From contig CAJOIQ010000013.1 of assembly GCA_905234795.1 (NCBI GenBank), forward strand, positions 17,842 to 81,841: a DNA stretch of 64,000 nt. Direction: 5' to 3'. Shown here piece after piece: positions 31,089-40,294 of this stretch. The DNA comes from an uncultured Bacteroidales bacterium. GTDB taxonomy: Bacteria > Bacteroidota > Bacteroidia > Bacteroidales > UBA932. The notes below the pieces were generated by a model. The model saw nothing but the letters and a program-made list of their open reading frames with translations, was not told the DNA's origin and searched no databases. The position numbers and the translations under genes are program-made. The first letter of the stretch is position 1; each line of letters opens with the position of its first letter.

Positions 31089-32285
31089 ATGAAAAAAGCA
31101 GCTTTGCTTTTGCTTTGCGGCGCGCTTGCATTCTGCGCGTGCCAGAAGGACCCCGTTCCTTCCAAGGATGCCACTCTTGATGGTACTGCCGTAGATGTAT
31201 CCTCCCTTTCCACATCGGCCCAAAAACTCTTTGTCCTCAACGAGGGCGGCATGGGCTCCAACAATGCCACGCTGGATTTCCTCCGTTTCAAGGACGGCCA
31301 GTACGTTACCGGCGCGTTCAAGAAGATGAACCCCTCCGTGGGTGCCGGCCTGGGAGACGTGGGCAACGACATCGCCATTCACGGCAAGGAAGCCTGGATT
31401 GTGGTGAACAATTCCGGCATTGTAGAGGTGATTTCGGCCGATGACGAGACCGAGATTGCCGCCATCCAGGTGCCCACGCCGCGTAACATCGCCTTTGATG
31501 AGAAGTATGCCTATGTCACTTCCTGGGCGGGGGCATTTGTGACCTACGGGGCCGATTATTCCGTCTCGGACTCCAAGAATCCCAAGGGACAGGTGTACCG
31601 CATCAACCTGGGCACCAAGAAGGTGGAAGGCACGGTGGAAGTGGGCTACCAGCCCGAAGGCATTGCCGTCTACAACGGGAAACTGTACGTGGCCAACTCC
31701 GGCGGTATCTCCAGCCAGCTGGCCCCCAACTATTCCTATGACAACACGGTAAGCATCATCGACGCCGCTACTTTTAAAGTAGAGAAGACAGTAGAGGTGC
31801 AGGTAAACCTGAAGAATGTATATGCCGACGGCAAGGGCACCATCTATGTGACCACGCTGGGCAATTACTACGATGTCCATTCCGGGCTGTATGCCATTCA
31901 GGCCAGCGATCCCACCCAGGCGGTCCTGGTGAGCGGCTCTGGCGTGAAGGAGGAGTTCTCCCACGTGACAGCCTCCTGCCAGGTGGGGGATGCCGTTTAT
32001 TGTGTGGGCACGGAAGCCGAATTCGACTGGAGTGCTGCCCATCAGTACTATGCCTGGTCTGTGAAAGGAGACCGGGTCACCCATTATCCCATCATGCTGG
32101 ACGGTACGCCCTATGGTATCTGCGTCTTGGAAGATGCTTCCGACCTTCATTATATTATAGTAGGTGACGCCGGGGACTATTTCAACCCGGGAACCCTTTC
32201 CTGTTACCGGCTGGACCATAACCAGAACGAGAAACTCTGGAGCGTGACCGCAGGCGTGTGCCCCGGCCACTTTGCCCTCTATTAG
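31089..32285 (+). CDS. BtuG-like beta-propeller lipoprotein (cobalamin binding)
   Basis: 398 residues. A lipoprotein signal (MKKAALLLLCGALAFCAC) is followed by repeats of a YncE/DUF5074-type beta-propeller (GNDIAIHGKEAWIVVNNSG, YVTSWAGAFVTYG, YNGKLYVANSGG). In gut Bacteroides the surface lipoprotein BtuG has this fold, caps BtuB and binds B12 with very high affinity. Position directly behind a cobalamin riboswitch and ahead of a BtuB-like barrel supports the same role here. The stop overlaps the next gene's GTG by one base. Confidence 0.82.
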   Translation: MKKAALLLLCGALAFCACQKDPVPSKDATLDGTAVDVSSLSTSAQKLFVLNEGGMGSNNATLDFLRFKDGQYVTGAFKKMNPSVGAGLGDVGNDIAIHGKEAWIVVNNSGIVEVISADDETEIAAIQVPTPRNIAFDEKYAYVTSWAGAFVTYGADYSVSDSKNPKGQVYRINLGTKKVEGTVEVGYQPEGIAVYNGKLYVANSGGISSQLAPNYSYDNTVSIIDAATFKVEKTVEVQVNLKNVYADGKGTIYVTTLGNYYDVHSGLYAIQASDPTQAVLVSGSGVKEEFSHVTASCQVGDAVYCVGTEAEFDWSAAHQYYAWSVKGDRVTHYPIMLDGTPYGICVLEDASDLHYIIVGDAGDYFNPGTLSCYRLDHNQNEKLWSVTAGVCPGHFALY

Positions 32286-34228
32286 TGCATCCGCGCGGGC
32301 TCATACTCGCTTTGATTCTGCTGTTTGCTTCCCGGGCCGTCCTGGCCCAGGAAGCGGACACGCTTGTGGCCGCCAAGGTGTATTCCGTTCAGGTATATCC
32401 CGTTTCCCGGGCGGCCGAGGAAGTTTCCCTTCCCGGCCTGGTATCGGCCCCGGCCCAGGTGGCCGATGTCCTCCGCCGTTTTACCGGAGTCCAGGTAAAG
32501 GACTACGGCGGCGCCGGCGGCCTTAAAACCGTGAACATCCGCAGCCTGGGCAGCGAGCATGTGGGCATCTTCCTGGACGGTATCCAGGTGGACAACGCCC
32601 AGAACATGCAGGTGGACTTGGGCCGGTTCTCTGTGGACGGTCTGGAAACAGTGTCGCTGTACAACGGCCAGAAGTCCCTTCGGCTGCAGTCGGCCAAGGA
32701 ATACGCGGCCGGCGCGGCCGTTTACCTGCGAACGGCAGAGCCCCAAGGCAATGCCCTGCGGCTGCGCCTTCGCGCCGGATCCTTCGGCACGGTGAATCCT
32801 TCCGTCCGCTGGGACAAGAGGCTGGGCCGGGTTTTCCTTCGTGCATCGGCCGAATTCACGGCCAGCAACGGCCGGTACAAATACCCCTGTTTCGACACCA
32901 CGCTGGTGCGGGAAAACGGCGACATCCGCAGCCTGCGGCTGGAAACACAGCTCTTCGGCCATACCCCGGGCGGTCATTGGGACGTGCACCTGTACAGTTA
33001 CGGTTCCGAGCGCGGATTCCCCGGTCCGGTCATCCGCCGGGCGCAGGGTTTTCCCTTCAGCGCCGAACGTCAGGCCGACCAGGACCTCTTCCTTCAGGGT
33101 TCCTGGAACCAGGACTGGGGGGTGCGTTATGCCACGGCCGTTCGTTTCAAATATGCGAATAACTATACGCACTACAACACCCATCCGGAGAAAAACCCCA
33201 TGGCATTGCCTTACGACCTGCATTACCGGCAGCAGTCGGCCTATCTCTCCCTGGCCCAGTCCTATGTCCTGAGCGACCCCTGGTCGGTGGATGTAAGTGC
33301 CGATTTCCAGCACAATGCGCTGGATTCCGACGTGGGGCAGTTCGTGAGGCCCCGGCGCAATACGCTTACCGCGGTGATGGCTACACGGCTGGTGTGGCCT
33401 TCTGTGCGCATGGCCGCCCATCTGGTCTATCAGGGCTCCTGGGATCATTTCGATGCTCAGCAAGCCGGCGGCTGGACGCGCGAAAACGCCTATCGGGATG
33501 CCTGGATGCCCTCTTTTAGCGTGTTTTATATTCCCTTCCGCTGGCTGGAGGCCGATGCTTTCGTAAAGCGGAGTTACCGGCTACCCTCTTTCAATGACCT
33601 TTATTACAGCCTTATGGGTAACTCCCGGCTGGAACCGGAATCGGCCTTGCAGGCAGGGGTGAATCTGCGGTTCAAAGGAGCCTCCGGCCCCTGGAGCGGT
33701 TCCCTTCACCTAAGCCCCTATTACAACCGGGTGAGCAACAAGATTGTGGCCATTCCCACCTCCTCCCAATTCCGTTGGACCATGCTCAATCTGGGGCTGG
33801 TGGACATTACCGGACTGGATGTCAAGGGAGAGGCCGGCTTCCGGCAGGGAGACTGGCATCTGGCTCTGGTGCTCCGTTACACTTTCCAGCGAGCCCTGGA
33901 TCACAGCGCTCCGGACAGCGGGACCTGGGGAAATCAGATTCCGTACATCCCCCTTCATAGCGGGAACGTGGATTTCCGGCTGGATTGGAAGCAGTGGTCC
34001 CTGGCCTGGAATTCCAGTTTCTGCGGGGAGCGCTGGTCCCGCAGTGCCAATACGGCCGACTACTACCTGGCTCCCTGGAGCCTGAGCGACGTCTCCGTAT
34101 CCTGGCGCTGGAAGGGGCTGCGGGCGGGCGTCCATGTCAAAAACCTGTTTAACCGGGCCTATCAGATAGTCCAGGGCTATCCCATGCCGGGCATCAATGG
34201 CTTGTTATCATTGGAATATAATTGGTGA
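32285..34228 (+). CDS. btuB: BtuB-like TonB-dependent outer-membrane cobalamin receptor
   Basis: About 647 residues. The start is probably the GTG at 32285 that shares a base with the preceding stop (TAGTG), giving a signal peptide ending SRAVLAQ. The plug domain follows (VADVLRRFTGVQVKDYGGAG, VNIRSLGSEHVGIFLDGIQV), then the 22-strand barrel with a final aromatic strand (GLLSLEYNW). It would import B12 with TonB energy, together with the BtuG-like lid. No TonB-box region or carboxypeptidase-like N-terminal domain of the SusC type is present. Confidence 0.88.
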   Translation: MHPRGLILALILLFASRAVLAQEADTLVAAKVYSVQVYPVSRAAEEVSLPGLVSAPAQVADVLRRFTGVQVKDYGGAGGLKTVNIRSLGSEHVGIFLDGIQVDNAQNMQVDLGRFSVDGLETVSLYNGQKSLRLQSAKEYAAGAAVYLRTAEPQGNALRLRLRAGSFGTVNPSVRWDKRLGRVFLRASAEFTASNGRYKYPCFDTTLVRENGDIRSLRLETQLFGHTPGGHWDVHLYSYGSERGFPGPVIRRAQGFPFSAERQADQDLFLQGSWNQDWGVRYATAVRFKYANNYTHYNTHPEKNPMALPYDLHYRQQSAYLSLAQSYVLSDPWSVDVSADFQHNALDSDVGQFVRPRRNTLTAVMATRLVWPSVRMAAHLVYQGSWDHFDAQQAGGWTRENAYRDAWMPSFSVFYIPFRWLEADAFVKRSYRLPSFNDLYYSLMGNSRLEPESALQAGVNLRFKGASGPWSGSLHLSPYYNRVSNKIVAIPTSSQFRWTMLNLGLVDITGLDVKGEAGFRQGDWHLALVLRYTFQRALDHSAPDSGTWGNQIPYIPLHSGNVDFRLDWKQWSLAWNSSFCGERWSRSANTADYYLAPWSLSDVSVSWRWKGLRAGVHVKNLFNRAYQIVQGYPMPGINGLLSLEYNW

Positions 34229-34232
34229 TCTT

Positions 34233-35033
34233 ATGTTACTGAGTCTTTTATACGTTTTGATTTCCGGAATCGCCCTCCCCGTGGGGGGCATCCAGATGCA
34301 GTATCTGTGGCGCAACCAGCTGGGCGATGTGTACAGCCTGGGCCTGGGCAGTGCCGCCTGCCTGGGGGCCGCCGCCGCCACCATGAGCGGCTGGTGCTCG
34401 CTCACCGTGGGCAGTTTCATTTGCACACTGATTTGTACGCTTATTTGCTTCTTTGTCACCTTGAAAGTGAACACCCAGCAGCTCATCACCTTCGGCATTC
34501 TGTTCGGCACCTTCATTGGTTCCCTGGGTACCATCGTGGTGACTAACGCCCCCAACGGGGACCTGCTCAAGCAGTATTACCTCTGGGGTGCGGCCAACTT
34601 CCGCCTGGAGGGTGTAACCACCGGTGACATCATCTTCTCCCTGGTGCTGTTCGGCGTAGGTTTGGCCGCCGCCTTGTCTCAGGCGGGACTGCTCACGCGG
34701 CATTTCAAGGAGGAAACGGAGATTTCGGACTGGGGCAAGGCATTGCTGCTGCTGGCCATCATGTGCCTGGTTACCAGTGCCGTGAGCATCTGCGGTCCCA
34801 TCGGCTTCATTTCCCTGGGCGTTCCCAATTTGAGCCGGCTCATCTGCAAGAACAAGGACATCCGTGCCCACTACCTCATCAGCAGCGCCATGGGTATTGG
34901 CCTGCTCCTGATTACCTATCTGGTGGTGCAGTATGTGAACTTCGGCATTTACCTGCCCGTAAGCGCCACCATGGCCATCCTGGCCCTGCCGCTCATGGCC
35001 ATGATTTTTGTGCGCTCGCCTAAAGCACAATAA
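34233..35033 (+). CDS. FecCD/BtuC-type ABC permease, short at the N-terminus
   Basis: 266 residues, all hydrophobic helices. LPVGGIQMQYLWRNQLGD matches the conserved early segment (G-x-x-Q-x-x-x-R-N-P-L-A) and CGPIGFISLGVPNLSR the C-terminal motif contacting the ATPase. Family members have about 330 residues; here the first helix or two before the GIQMQ motif are missing. No ABC ATPase or periplasmic binding protein gene is adjacent. It probably carries B12 across the inner membrane with partners encoded elsewhere, but could be inactive. The last codons and stop lie in a palindrome arm (35021-35030). Confidence 0.82.
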   Translation: MLLSLLYVLISGIALPVGGIQMQYLWRNQLGDVYSLGLGSAACLGAAAATMSGWCSLTVGSFICTLICTLICFFVTLKVNTQQLITFGILFGTFIGSLGTIVVTNAPNGDLLKQYYLWGAANFRLEGVTTGDIIFSLVLFGVGLAAALSQAGLLTRHFKEETEISDWGKALLLLAIMCLVTSAVSICGPIGFISLGVPNLSRLICKNKDIRAHYLISSAMGIGLLLITYLVVQYVNFGIYLPVSATMAILALPLMAMIFVRSPKAQ

Positions 35034-35240
35034 GCCACTTGTACAGGCGTTTTTGTGCTTTACACCTCCAAACTCACCCTGCCTAAAGCACATTATCCTG
35101 CTTACAAACGCGTATTTGTGCTTTAACGCCTCGTCTCGCACGACGCTATGCAAGCCATTACGCACTTTCTCCGGTTTTGCGCGTAATACGTTACATCGGG
35201 ATGAAAGCTATTACGCGTTTTTTTGCGAAAACGCGTAATA
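35021..35240. repeat. Run of four palindromes after the permease gene
   Basis: Four hairpins in ~220 bases. Two share the arm TAAAGCACA (35021-35030 with 35053-35062, perfect ten pairs; 35084-35092 with 35117-35125). Two share ATTACGC (35157-35163 with 35181-35187; 35209-35221 with 35228-35240, perfect 13 pairs with loop TTTGCG). The rest of this 246-base gap between convergent genes holds no gene that I can see. The last hairpin could work as a terminator in both directions. Confidence 0.75.
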
Positions 35241-35279
35241 CGCTGCAAGAAAGTGAGGAAATGGTGCCAGGCAGGGAGG

Positions 35280-36242
35280 TCAGAACAGCCGGCCGTTGAA
35301 TTTGTCGGCCAGGCCCTGGAGTTCGTCGGAGGTGGCGGGACGGTTGAGGGCCTCCTTGCGCTCTTTCTGGAACTGGGCCTTCAGGCGGGCGAACTGGCGT
35401 TTGGTGTCCATGGTGAAGTCTCCGCCTTCGATCCAGGCATAGTAGCCGGGCTCCGTGTTCCACACCTCGCGTGCGGTCTTGCCCTTGTGCTTGCCAAAAC
35501 TGATGATGGCTTCTCCGGCGTCGTTCAGGATCAGGCGTCCGGCAAAGTCCAGGTTGCGGGTGCGGGGGCCGATCTTGGACAGGAAGTCTACGTCGTTTTT
35601 GAGCACTTCCTGCTGAAAGTCCGTGGGCTCCTGGTAACGGTCCAGCTGGGCCTTGAGCACTTCATAGGTGGCAACGGTATCGGCCTCGGCCGTGTGGGCG
35701 TTCTCGAAATCCTTTCCTCCGCAATAGAAACGGTAGGCGGCCCGCAGGTTGCGGGGCTCGAAGTGGTGATAAATGTTCTGGACATCCACCATCTTGCAGG
35801 TATGGAGATCCACCTGGTCTATGCAGTCCAGCATGGCCTGGGCCTTTTCCTTGGATTCGGCCTTGGAGAGACGCTGCTCACTGTAGGCCCGCGCCCGTTC
35901 GATTTCCTCGGAGAGAAGGGGCAGGTCGAATTTGAGGGAATTGAAACCGGCCAGGTCACTGTCCTTGAGCCACTCCATTACCTCTGGCAGTACCTCGATG
36001 AAACGGGGGCAGTTCACCAGGTCCTCGTCCTTCACACCGTTTACCTCCGATGCCTGCGGGTTCATGGGAATCTGGCAGTGATTCTCATAATCCCAGGGCT
36101 TGATTTTCCAAGTCTTGATGCGGCTCTCCCCACCGGGGAACACCTTCACGAAACTCAGCTCCACAATACCGTCGGAGGCAATATTCAATCCCGTACTCTC
36201 AATGTCAAAAAAGAGTAAAGGTCTCTCTAATTTCAATTCCAT
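35280..36242 (-). CDS. DEDDh-type 3'-5' exonuclease, DnaQ-like
   Basis: 320 residues. Exonuclease motifs are FFDIESTGLN (Exo I), LAGFNSLKFDLPLL (Exo II) and NAHTAEADTVATYEVL (Exo III, with His and Asp). A C-terminal region of ~100 residues includes a GKHKGKTAREVWNTEPGYYAW segment, a small domain often attached to such exonucleases. It likely proofreads or trims DNA ends. It lies downstream of dnaN on the same strand, which suggests a link to the sliding clamp; a 112-base inverted repeat separates them. Confidence 0.86.
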   Translation of the reverse strand: MELKLERPLLFFDIESTGLNIASDGIVELSFVKVFPGGESRIKTWKIKPWDYENHCQIPMNPQASEVNGVKDEDLVNCPRFIEVLPEVMEWLKDSDLAGFNSLKFDLPLLSEEIERARAYSEQRLSKAESKEKAQAMLDCIDQVDLHTCKMVDVQNIYHHFEPRNLRAAYRFYCGGKDFENAHTAEADTVATYEVLKAQLDRYQEPTDFQQEVLKNDVDFLSKIGPRTRNLDFAGRLILNDAGEAIISFGKHKGKTAREVWNTEPGYYAWIEGGDFTMDTKRQFARLKAQFQKERKEALNRPATSDELQGLADKFNGRLF

Positions 36243-36261
36243 AATGTAAAGGTATTAGCAT

Positions 36262-36373
36262 GAATTAAGGTGTCTCTTTCTGAACCTGTGCCACCCTCGG
36301 CAACATAAGAGGGAGGGGCCCACGAAGTGGGAGGGGTCGCGAAGCGACGGTTCAGAAAGAGACACCTTAATTC
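36262..36373. repeat. 112-base inverted-repeat element with 25-bp perfect arms
   Basis: The arms 36262-36286 and 36349-36373 are perfect complements (25 of 25). The 62-base centre holds two GAA-loop hairpins (CCCAC/GTGGG and GTCGC/GCGAC) and the core GGGAGGGGCCC also found in the tilS element. It fills most of the 138-base gap between dnaN and the exonuclease gene. Confidence 0.88.
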
Positions 36374-36380
36374 TGCAATT

Positions 36381-37502
36381 CTATTGGATCATAATGGGCA
36401 TCAGGATGCCGCACACCTTTTCGGTCTCGGCCTCTTCCTCGGCGGGGAGGATGAGGGCGGCGCGACGGGCATCGGCAAACTTGATGACCAGGCCGTTGCA
36501 ACCCATGTTGGAGAGAATCTCGGTGAGGAACGTGCTCTTGAAGCCGATGGTGAGTTCGTCTCCGGCGTAGTTGCAGGACACCTTTTCATAGGCGGCCAGG
36601 GCAAAGCCCAGGTCCTGGGCGCTGATTTCCAGCTGGCCTTCCTTGAGGGTGAACTTGATGTGGTTGGAGGCCTTGTTGGCGCACACGGCCACGCGCTTGA
36701 CGGTGTTCAGCAGGAGCTGACGGTCTATCTGCAGCACGTTGGAGTTGTTCATGGGGATGACATCCCGGTACTTGGGATATTTGCCCACCACCAGACGGCA
36801 CACCATGGTGGTGCTGCCGAAGGTGAACTGCGCGGTGGCGCTGTCGAAGGCAATCTCCACATTTTCCACATCCTTGCCGATGATGGAACGCAGCACGCCG
36901 GCCGGTTTCTTGTGCAGGATGAAGGAGGCTTTCTCGGAGGCCTTCACGTCCTTGGTGGTATAGCAGATGAGCTTATGGGAATCTGAAGCCACCAGGGTGG
37001 TGCTGGCGGTGTCAATGTCGAAGAAGATACCGTTCATGGCCGGACGGATTTCGTCGTCGGCGGTGGCGTACACGGTGCTCTGGATACCGTCCACCAGGCT
37101 CTGGGCGGGAAATTCAACCTTGAGGGCGTCGGGACCGGTGGTCTTGATCTCCGGATAATCGTCGGCCGGGAAATAAGGCAGGGCCGAATTACCGCTGGCC
37201 CAGCTGCACTCGAAGGAGCTGTCGCTCACGGTCTTGATGCCAACCGGCTGGTCCGGCAACTCTTTCAGCAGATCAATCATGTGACGGGCGGGAACGGCGA
37301 TGGCACCGTCCTGCTGGGCCACTTCTACCTCGATGCTGGTGCGCAGCGTAAGGTCTGAGTCCGAAGCCGTGATTTCCAATTTGCCGTCCTTAAGGACAAA
37401 GAGGAAATTCTCCAGGATGGGCAGCGGAGACTTGGACGGAATGGCCTTGGAAACATCCATCAGGGCCTTCAGAAGATTGGTGCTGGAAATGGTCAGATTC
37501 AT
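36381..37502 (-). CDS. dnaN: DNA polymerase III beta subunit (sliding clamp)
   Basis: Ring-shaped processivity clamp for DNA replication. 373 residues, normal length, with the three clamp domains. The N-terminal MNLTISSTNLLKALMDVSKAI and the FRNRYLTEIL-like FKSTFLTEILSNM near the C-terminus are recognisable. dnaA is not adjacent in this window. A TATATTTG promoter is at 37532-37539. Confidence 0.96.
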   Translation of the reverse strand: MNLTISSTNLLKALMDVSKAIPSKSPLPILENFLFVLKDGKLEITASDSDLTLRTSIEVEVAQQDGAIAVPARHMIDLLKELPDQPVGIKTVSDSSFECSWASGNSALPYFPADDYPEIKTTGPDALKVEFPAQSLVDGIQSTVYATADDEIRPAMNGIFFDIDTASTTLVASDSHKLICYTTKDVKASEKASFILHKKPAGVLRSIIGKDVENVEIAFDSATAQFTFGSTTMVCRLVVGKYPKYRDVIPMNNSNVLQIDRQLLLNTVKRVAVCANKASNHIKFTLKEGQLEISAQDLGFALAAYEKVSCNYAGDELTIGFKSTFLTEILSNMGCNGLVIKFADARRAALILPAEEEAETEKVCGILMPIMIQ

Positions 37503-37678
37503 ATAGCGTCTTTATTAATTATCAAAGCATACAAATATAAGCATTTTCTGTCAAAAACCATTACGCTTTGGGAAAAAGAGGTGCCCGGTCGGGTGTCTCA
37601 TCCCCTTGGGAATCGGCTAGTTGGCTAACTAATTGATTACCAGACTGATAAGCGCTACGCATAGCGCCGCCGCGCCGG
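37503..37678. other. Intergenic region between argS and dnaN
   Basis: 176 bases without a gene. It contains the dnaN promoter and, near the argS end, a small hairpin (GCGCTA/TAGCGC) without a T run. No other feature is visible. Confidence 0.6.
37532..37539 (-). promoter_or_regulatory. Promoter -7 box for dnaN
   Basis: TATATTTG on the minus strand, 29 bases before the dnaN ATG. Confidence 0.65.
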
Positions 37679-39409
37679 CTACATCCTTTCCGGAAGTTCG
37701 ATGCCCAGCAGGGCCATGGCGCTGCGCAAGGTGCGGGCCATCACGGCGATGAGTTCCAGACGGTACTTCAGGACGGCCAGGTTCTCCTCCTTGAGGATGG
37801 GGGTCTCGTGGTAGTACTGGTTGAACTCCTTGGCCAGGTCGTAGGCGTAGTTGGCGATGACGGCGGGGCTGAGGGCAGCGCCGGCTTCGGCCACCTTGGC
37901 CGGATACAGGGAAAGCAGTTGCGTGAGGCGGATTTCCTTTGCCGAGGGCTCTACGGAGGCGTTCACATCGGCCGGGCCGAAGCTCACGCTGGCCTTGCGC
38001 AGGATGCTGCAGATACGCGCGTGGGTGTACTGGATGAAGGGGCCGGTGTTGCCGTTGAAGTCGATGGATTCCTTGGGATTGAAGAGCATGGTTTTCTTGG
38101 GATCCACCTTGATGATGAAATACTTCAGGGCGCCCAGGCCGATCATATGATACAGCCGATCCTTCTCTTCGGCGGAAATATCGGCCAGCTTGCCGCTTTC
38201 CTCGGAGGTCTTTTTGGCTTCCTCGTACATGCTCTGGATGAGGTCGTCGGCATCCACTACCGTACCCTCGCGGGACTTCATCTTGCCCTCGGGCAGCTCC
38301 ACCATGCCGTAGGACAGGTGGTAGATGCGCTGCGCCCATTCAAAGCCCAGTTTGCCCAGGATGAGCTTGAGCACCTGGAAATGGTAGTCCTGCTCGTTAC
38401 CCACCACATATACGTGGGAATCCAGGTTGAAGTTGGCGAAGCGGCGCTCGGCGGTACCCAGGTCCTGGGTGATGTATACGGAGGTACCGTCACCACGGAG
38501 CACCAGCTTGCGGTCCAGGCCGTCGGCGGTGAGGTCGCACCACACGCTGCCGTCGGGGTCCTTCACAAAGACACCCTCGGCCAGGCCTTTCTGCACCAGT
38601 TCCTTGCCCAGGAGATAGGTCTCGCTCTCGTGGTCCACCTGATCGAAGGTGATGCCCAGGGCGGAGTAGGTTTGGTCGAAACCCTTGTACACCCAGCCGT
38701 TCATCATGGACCAGAGTTCCCGCACATGCGGGTCTCCGGCTTCCCAGTCCACCAGCATCTGATGGACCTCATTGATTACCTCAGGGTGCTCCTTTTCCAG
38801 CTTGGCATAGGCCACATAGCAGTCTCCCACCAGGTGGTCGCCTTTCTTGCCGGTGCTCTCCGGCGTGGCGCCGTCGAACAGTTTTTCCCAGGCGTACATG
38901 CTCTTGCAGATGTGCACGCCGCGATCGTTCACGATGGTGCTCTTGATGACGGTGTTACCGCAGGCCTTGAGGATGCGGGATACGCTGTCTCCCAGCAGGT
39001 TGTTGCGGATATGACCCAGGTGAAGGGGCTTGTTGGTGTTGGGGGAAGAGAACTCCACCATGATGCGCTTGCCGGTATCGGGAAGCTGGCCGAAGCTGTC
39101 ATCGGCCGCAATGGCCTGCAGGTTCTCGCTCCAGTACACCGGGCTGAACGACAGGTTCAGGAAGCCCTTCACGCTGTTGAAGGCGGCAATCTCCGGCACG
39201 TTGGCCACCAGCCACTCTCCTATGGCGTTTCCCGTTGCATCGGGAGCCTGGTGCGTGATTTTCAAGAGCGGGAAGGTGACCAGGGTATAATCACCCTCGA
39301 ACTCCTTGCGGGTAACAGAAACCTGAAGTGACGTTTCCGCCACTTCAGTTCCGTAAACAGCTTGTATGGCCGCTGCGGCCTTTTGCTGAATAAAGCTCTC
39401 GGCACTCAT
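37679..39409 (-). CDS. argS: Arginyl-tRNA synthetase
   Basis: Charges tRNA-Arg. 576 residues, class I. An N-terminal Arg-tRNA synthetase domain is followed by the HIGH-type motif in SSPNTNKPLHLGHIRNN, a catalytic core with MVELPEGKMKSREG in place of a KMSKS motif, and a helical anticodon-binding domain ending LLGIELPERM. The start overlaps the rpoD stop by one base (TAATG), so the two are translationally coupled. Confidence 0.96.
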   Translation of the reverse strand: MSAESFIQQKAAAAIQAVYGTEVAETSLQVSVTRKEFEGDYTLVTFPLLKITHQAPDATGNAIGEWLVANVPEIAAFNSVKGFLNLSFSPVYWSENLQAIAADDSFGQLPDTGKRIMVEFSSPNTNKPLHLGHIRNNLLGDSVSRILKACGNTVIKSTIVNDRGVHICKSMYAWEKLFDGATPESTGKKGDHLVGDCYVAYAKLEKEHPEVINEVHQMLVDWEAGDPHVRELWSMMNGWVYKGFDQTYSALGITFDQVDHESETYLLGKELVQKGLAEGVFVKDPDGSVWCDLTADGLDRKLVLRGDGTSVYITQDLGTAERRFANFNLDSHVYVVGNEQDYHFQVLKLILGKLGFEWAQRIYHLSYGMVELPEGKMKSREGTVVDADDLIQSMYEEAKKTSEESGKLADISAEEKDRLYHMIGLGALKYFIIKVDPKKTMLFNPKESIDFNGNTGPFIQYTHARICSILRKASVSFGPADVNASVEPSAKEIRLTQLLSLYPAKVAEAGAALSPAVIANYAYDLAKEFNQYYHETPILKEENLAVLKYRLELIAVMARTLRSAMALLGIELPERM

Positions 39410-40269
39410 TATCCCAGGTAGCTCTTAAGAAGTTTGCTGCGGGACGGGCTCTTGAGGCGGCGGATGGCCTTCTCCTTGATTTGGCGCACGCGCTCACGGG
39501 TGAGGCCGAAACGCTCTCCAATCTCCTCCAGGGTCATTTCCTGACAGCCGATGCCGAAGAAGGACTTGATGATCTCTCGCTCGCGGTCCGTCAGGGTGCT
39601 GAGGGCACGCTCAATCTCTGTATTGAGGCTTTCGTTCACCAGTCCGCGGTCGGCCGACGGGGAGTCGTCGTTGGGGATGACGTCCAGCAGGCTGTTGTCC
39701 TCTCCTTCCACGAAGGGAGCGTCCACGCTCACATGGCGGCTGCCCACACGCAGGGTATCGGAAATCTTGTCCTTGGGGACGTCGATCATCTCCGACAGTT
39801 CCTCGTTGGTAGGCTGGCGTTCGTTCTCCTGTTCGAAACGGGTGAGGGCCTTGTTGATCTTGTTCAGGGAACCCACCTGGTTCAGGGGAAGACGTACGAT
39901 ACGGCTCTGCTCTGCGAGGGCCTGCAGAATGCTCTGGCGAATCCACCACACGGCATAGGAGATGAACTTGAAGCCACGGGTTTCGTCAAATTTTTCGGCG
40001 GCTTTGATCAGGCCCAGGTTGCCCTCGTTGATGAGGTCCGGAAGGCTGAGGCCCTGGTTCTGGTACTGCTTGGCCACGGACACCACGAAGCGCAGATTGG
40101 CGCGGGTGAGTTTCTCCAGGGCTTCCTGGTCTCCTTTACGGATACGCTGAGCCAGTTCAACTTCTTCGTCCGGGGTAACCAGCTCTTCTCGGCCGATTTC
40201 CTGCAGGTACTTGTCCAGCGACGCGCTTTCGCGGTTGGTGATGGACTTGGTGATTTTTAATTGCCTCAT
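39409..40269 (-). CDS. rpoD: Primary sigma factor RpoD/SigA, short Bacteroidetes form
   Basis: Housekeeping sigma-70 factor of 286 residues, lacking the long region 1.1 and the non-conserved insert, as is normal in Bacteroidetes. Region 1.2 is [20 protein letters not shown], region 2 includes [16 protein letters not shown] and [13 protein letters not shown], region 3 [14 protein letters not shown], and region 4 has the [13 protein letters not shown] and [18 protein letters not shown] helix-turn-helix. It should recognise the TAnnTTTG boxes seen across this window. It lies between degP and argS in one direction. Confidence 0.97.
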   Translation of the reverse strand: MRQLKITKSITNRESASLDKYLQEIGREELVTPDEEVELAQRIRKGDQEALEKLTRANLRFVVSVAKQYQNQGLSLPDLINEGNLGLIKAAEKFDETRGFKFISYAVWWIRQSILQALAEQSRIVRLPLNQVGSLNKINKALTRFEQENERQPTNEELSEMIDVPKDKISDTLRVGSRHVSVDAPFVEGEDNSLLDVIPNDDSPSADRGLVNESLNTEIERALSTLTDREREIIKSFFGIGCQEMTLEEIGERFGLTRERVRQIKEKAIRRLKSPSRSKLLKSYLG

Positions 40270-40294
40270 TACTAAAACGTTACGGTTATTCTAC

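Noticed and set aside
35021..35240. CRISPR array
   Set aside because: The repeats are palindromes in two unrelated pairs with uneven spacing, and no cas genes are near.
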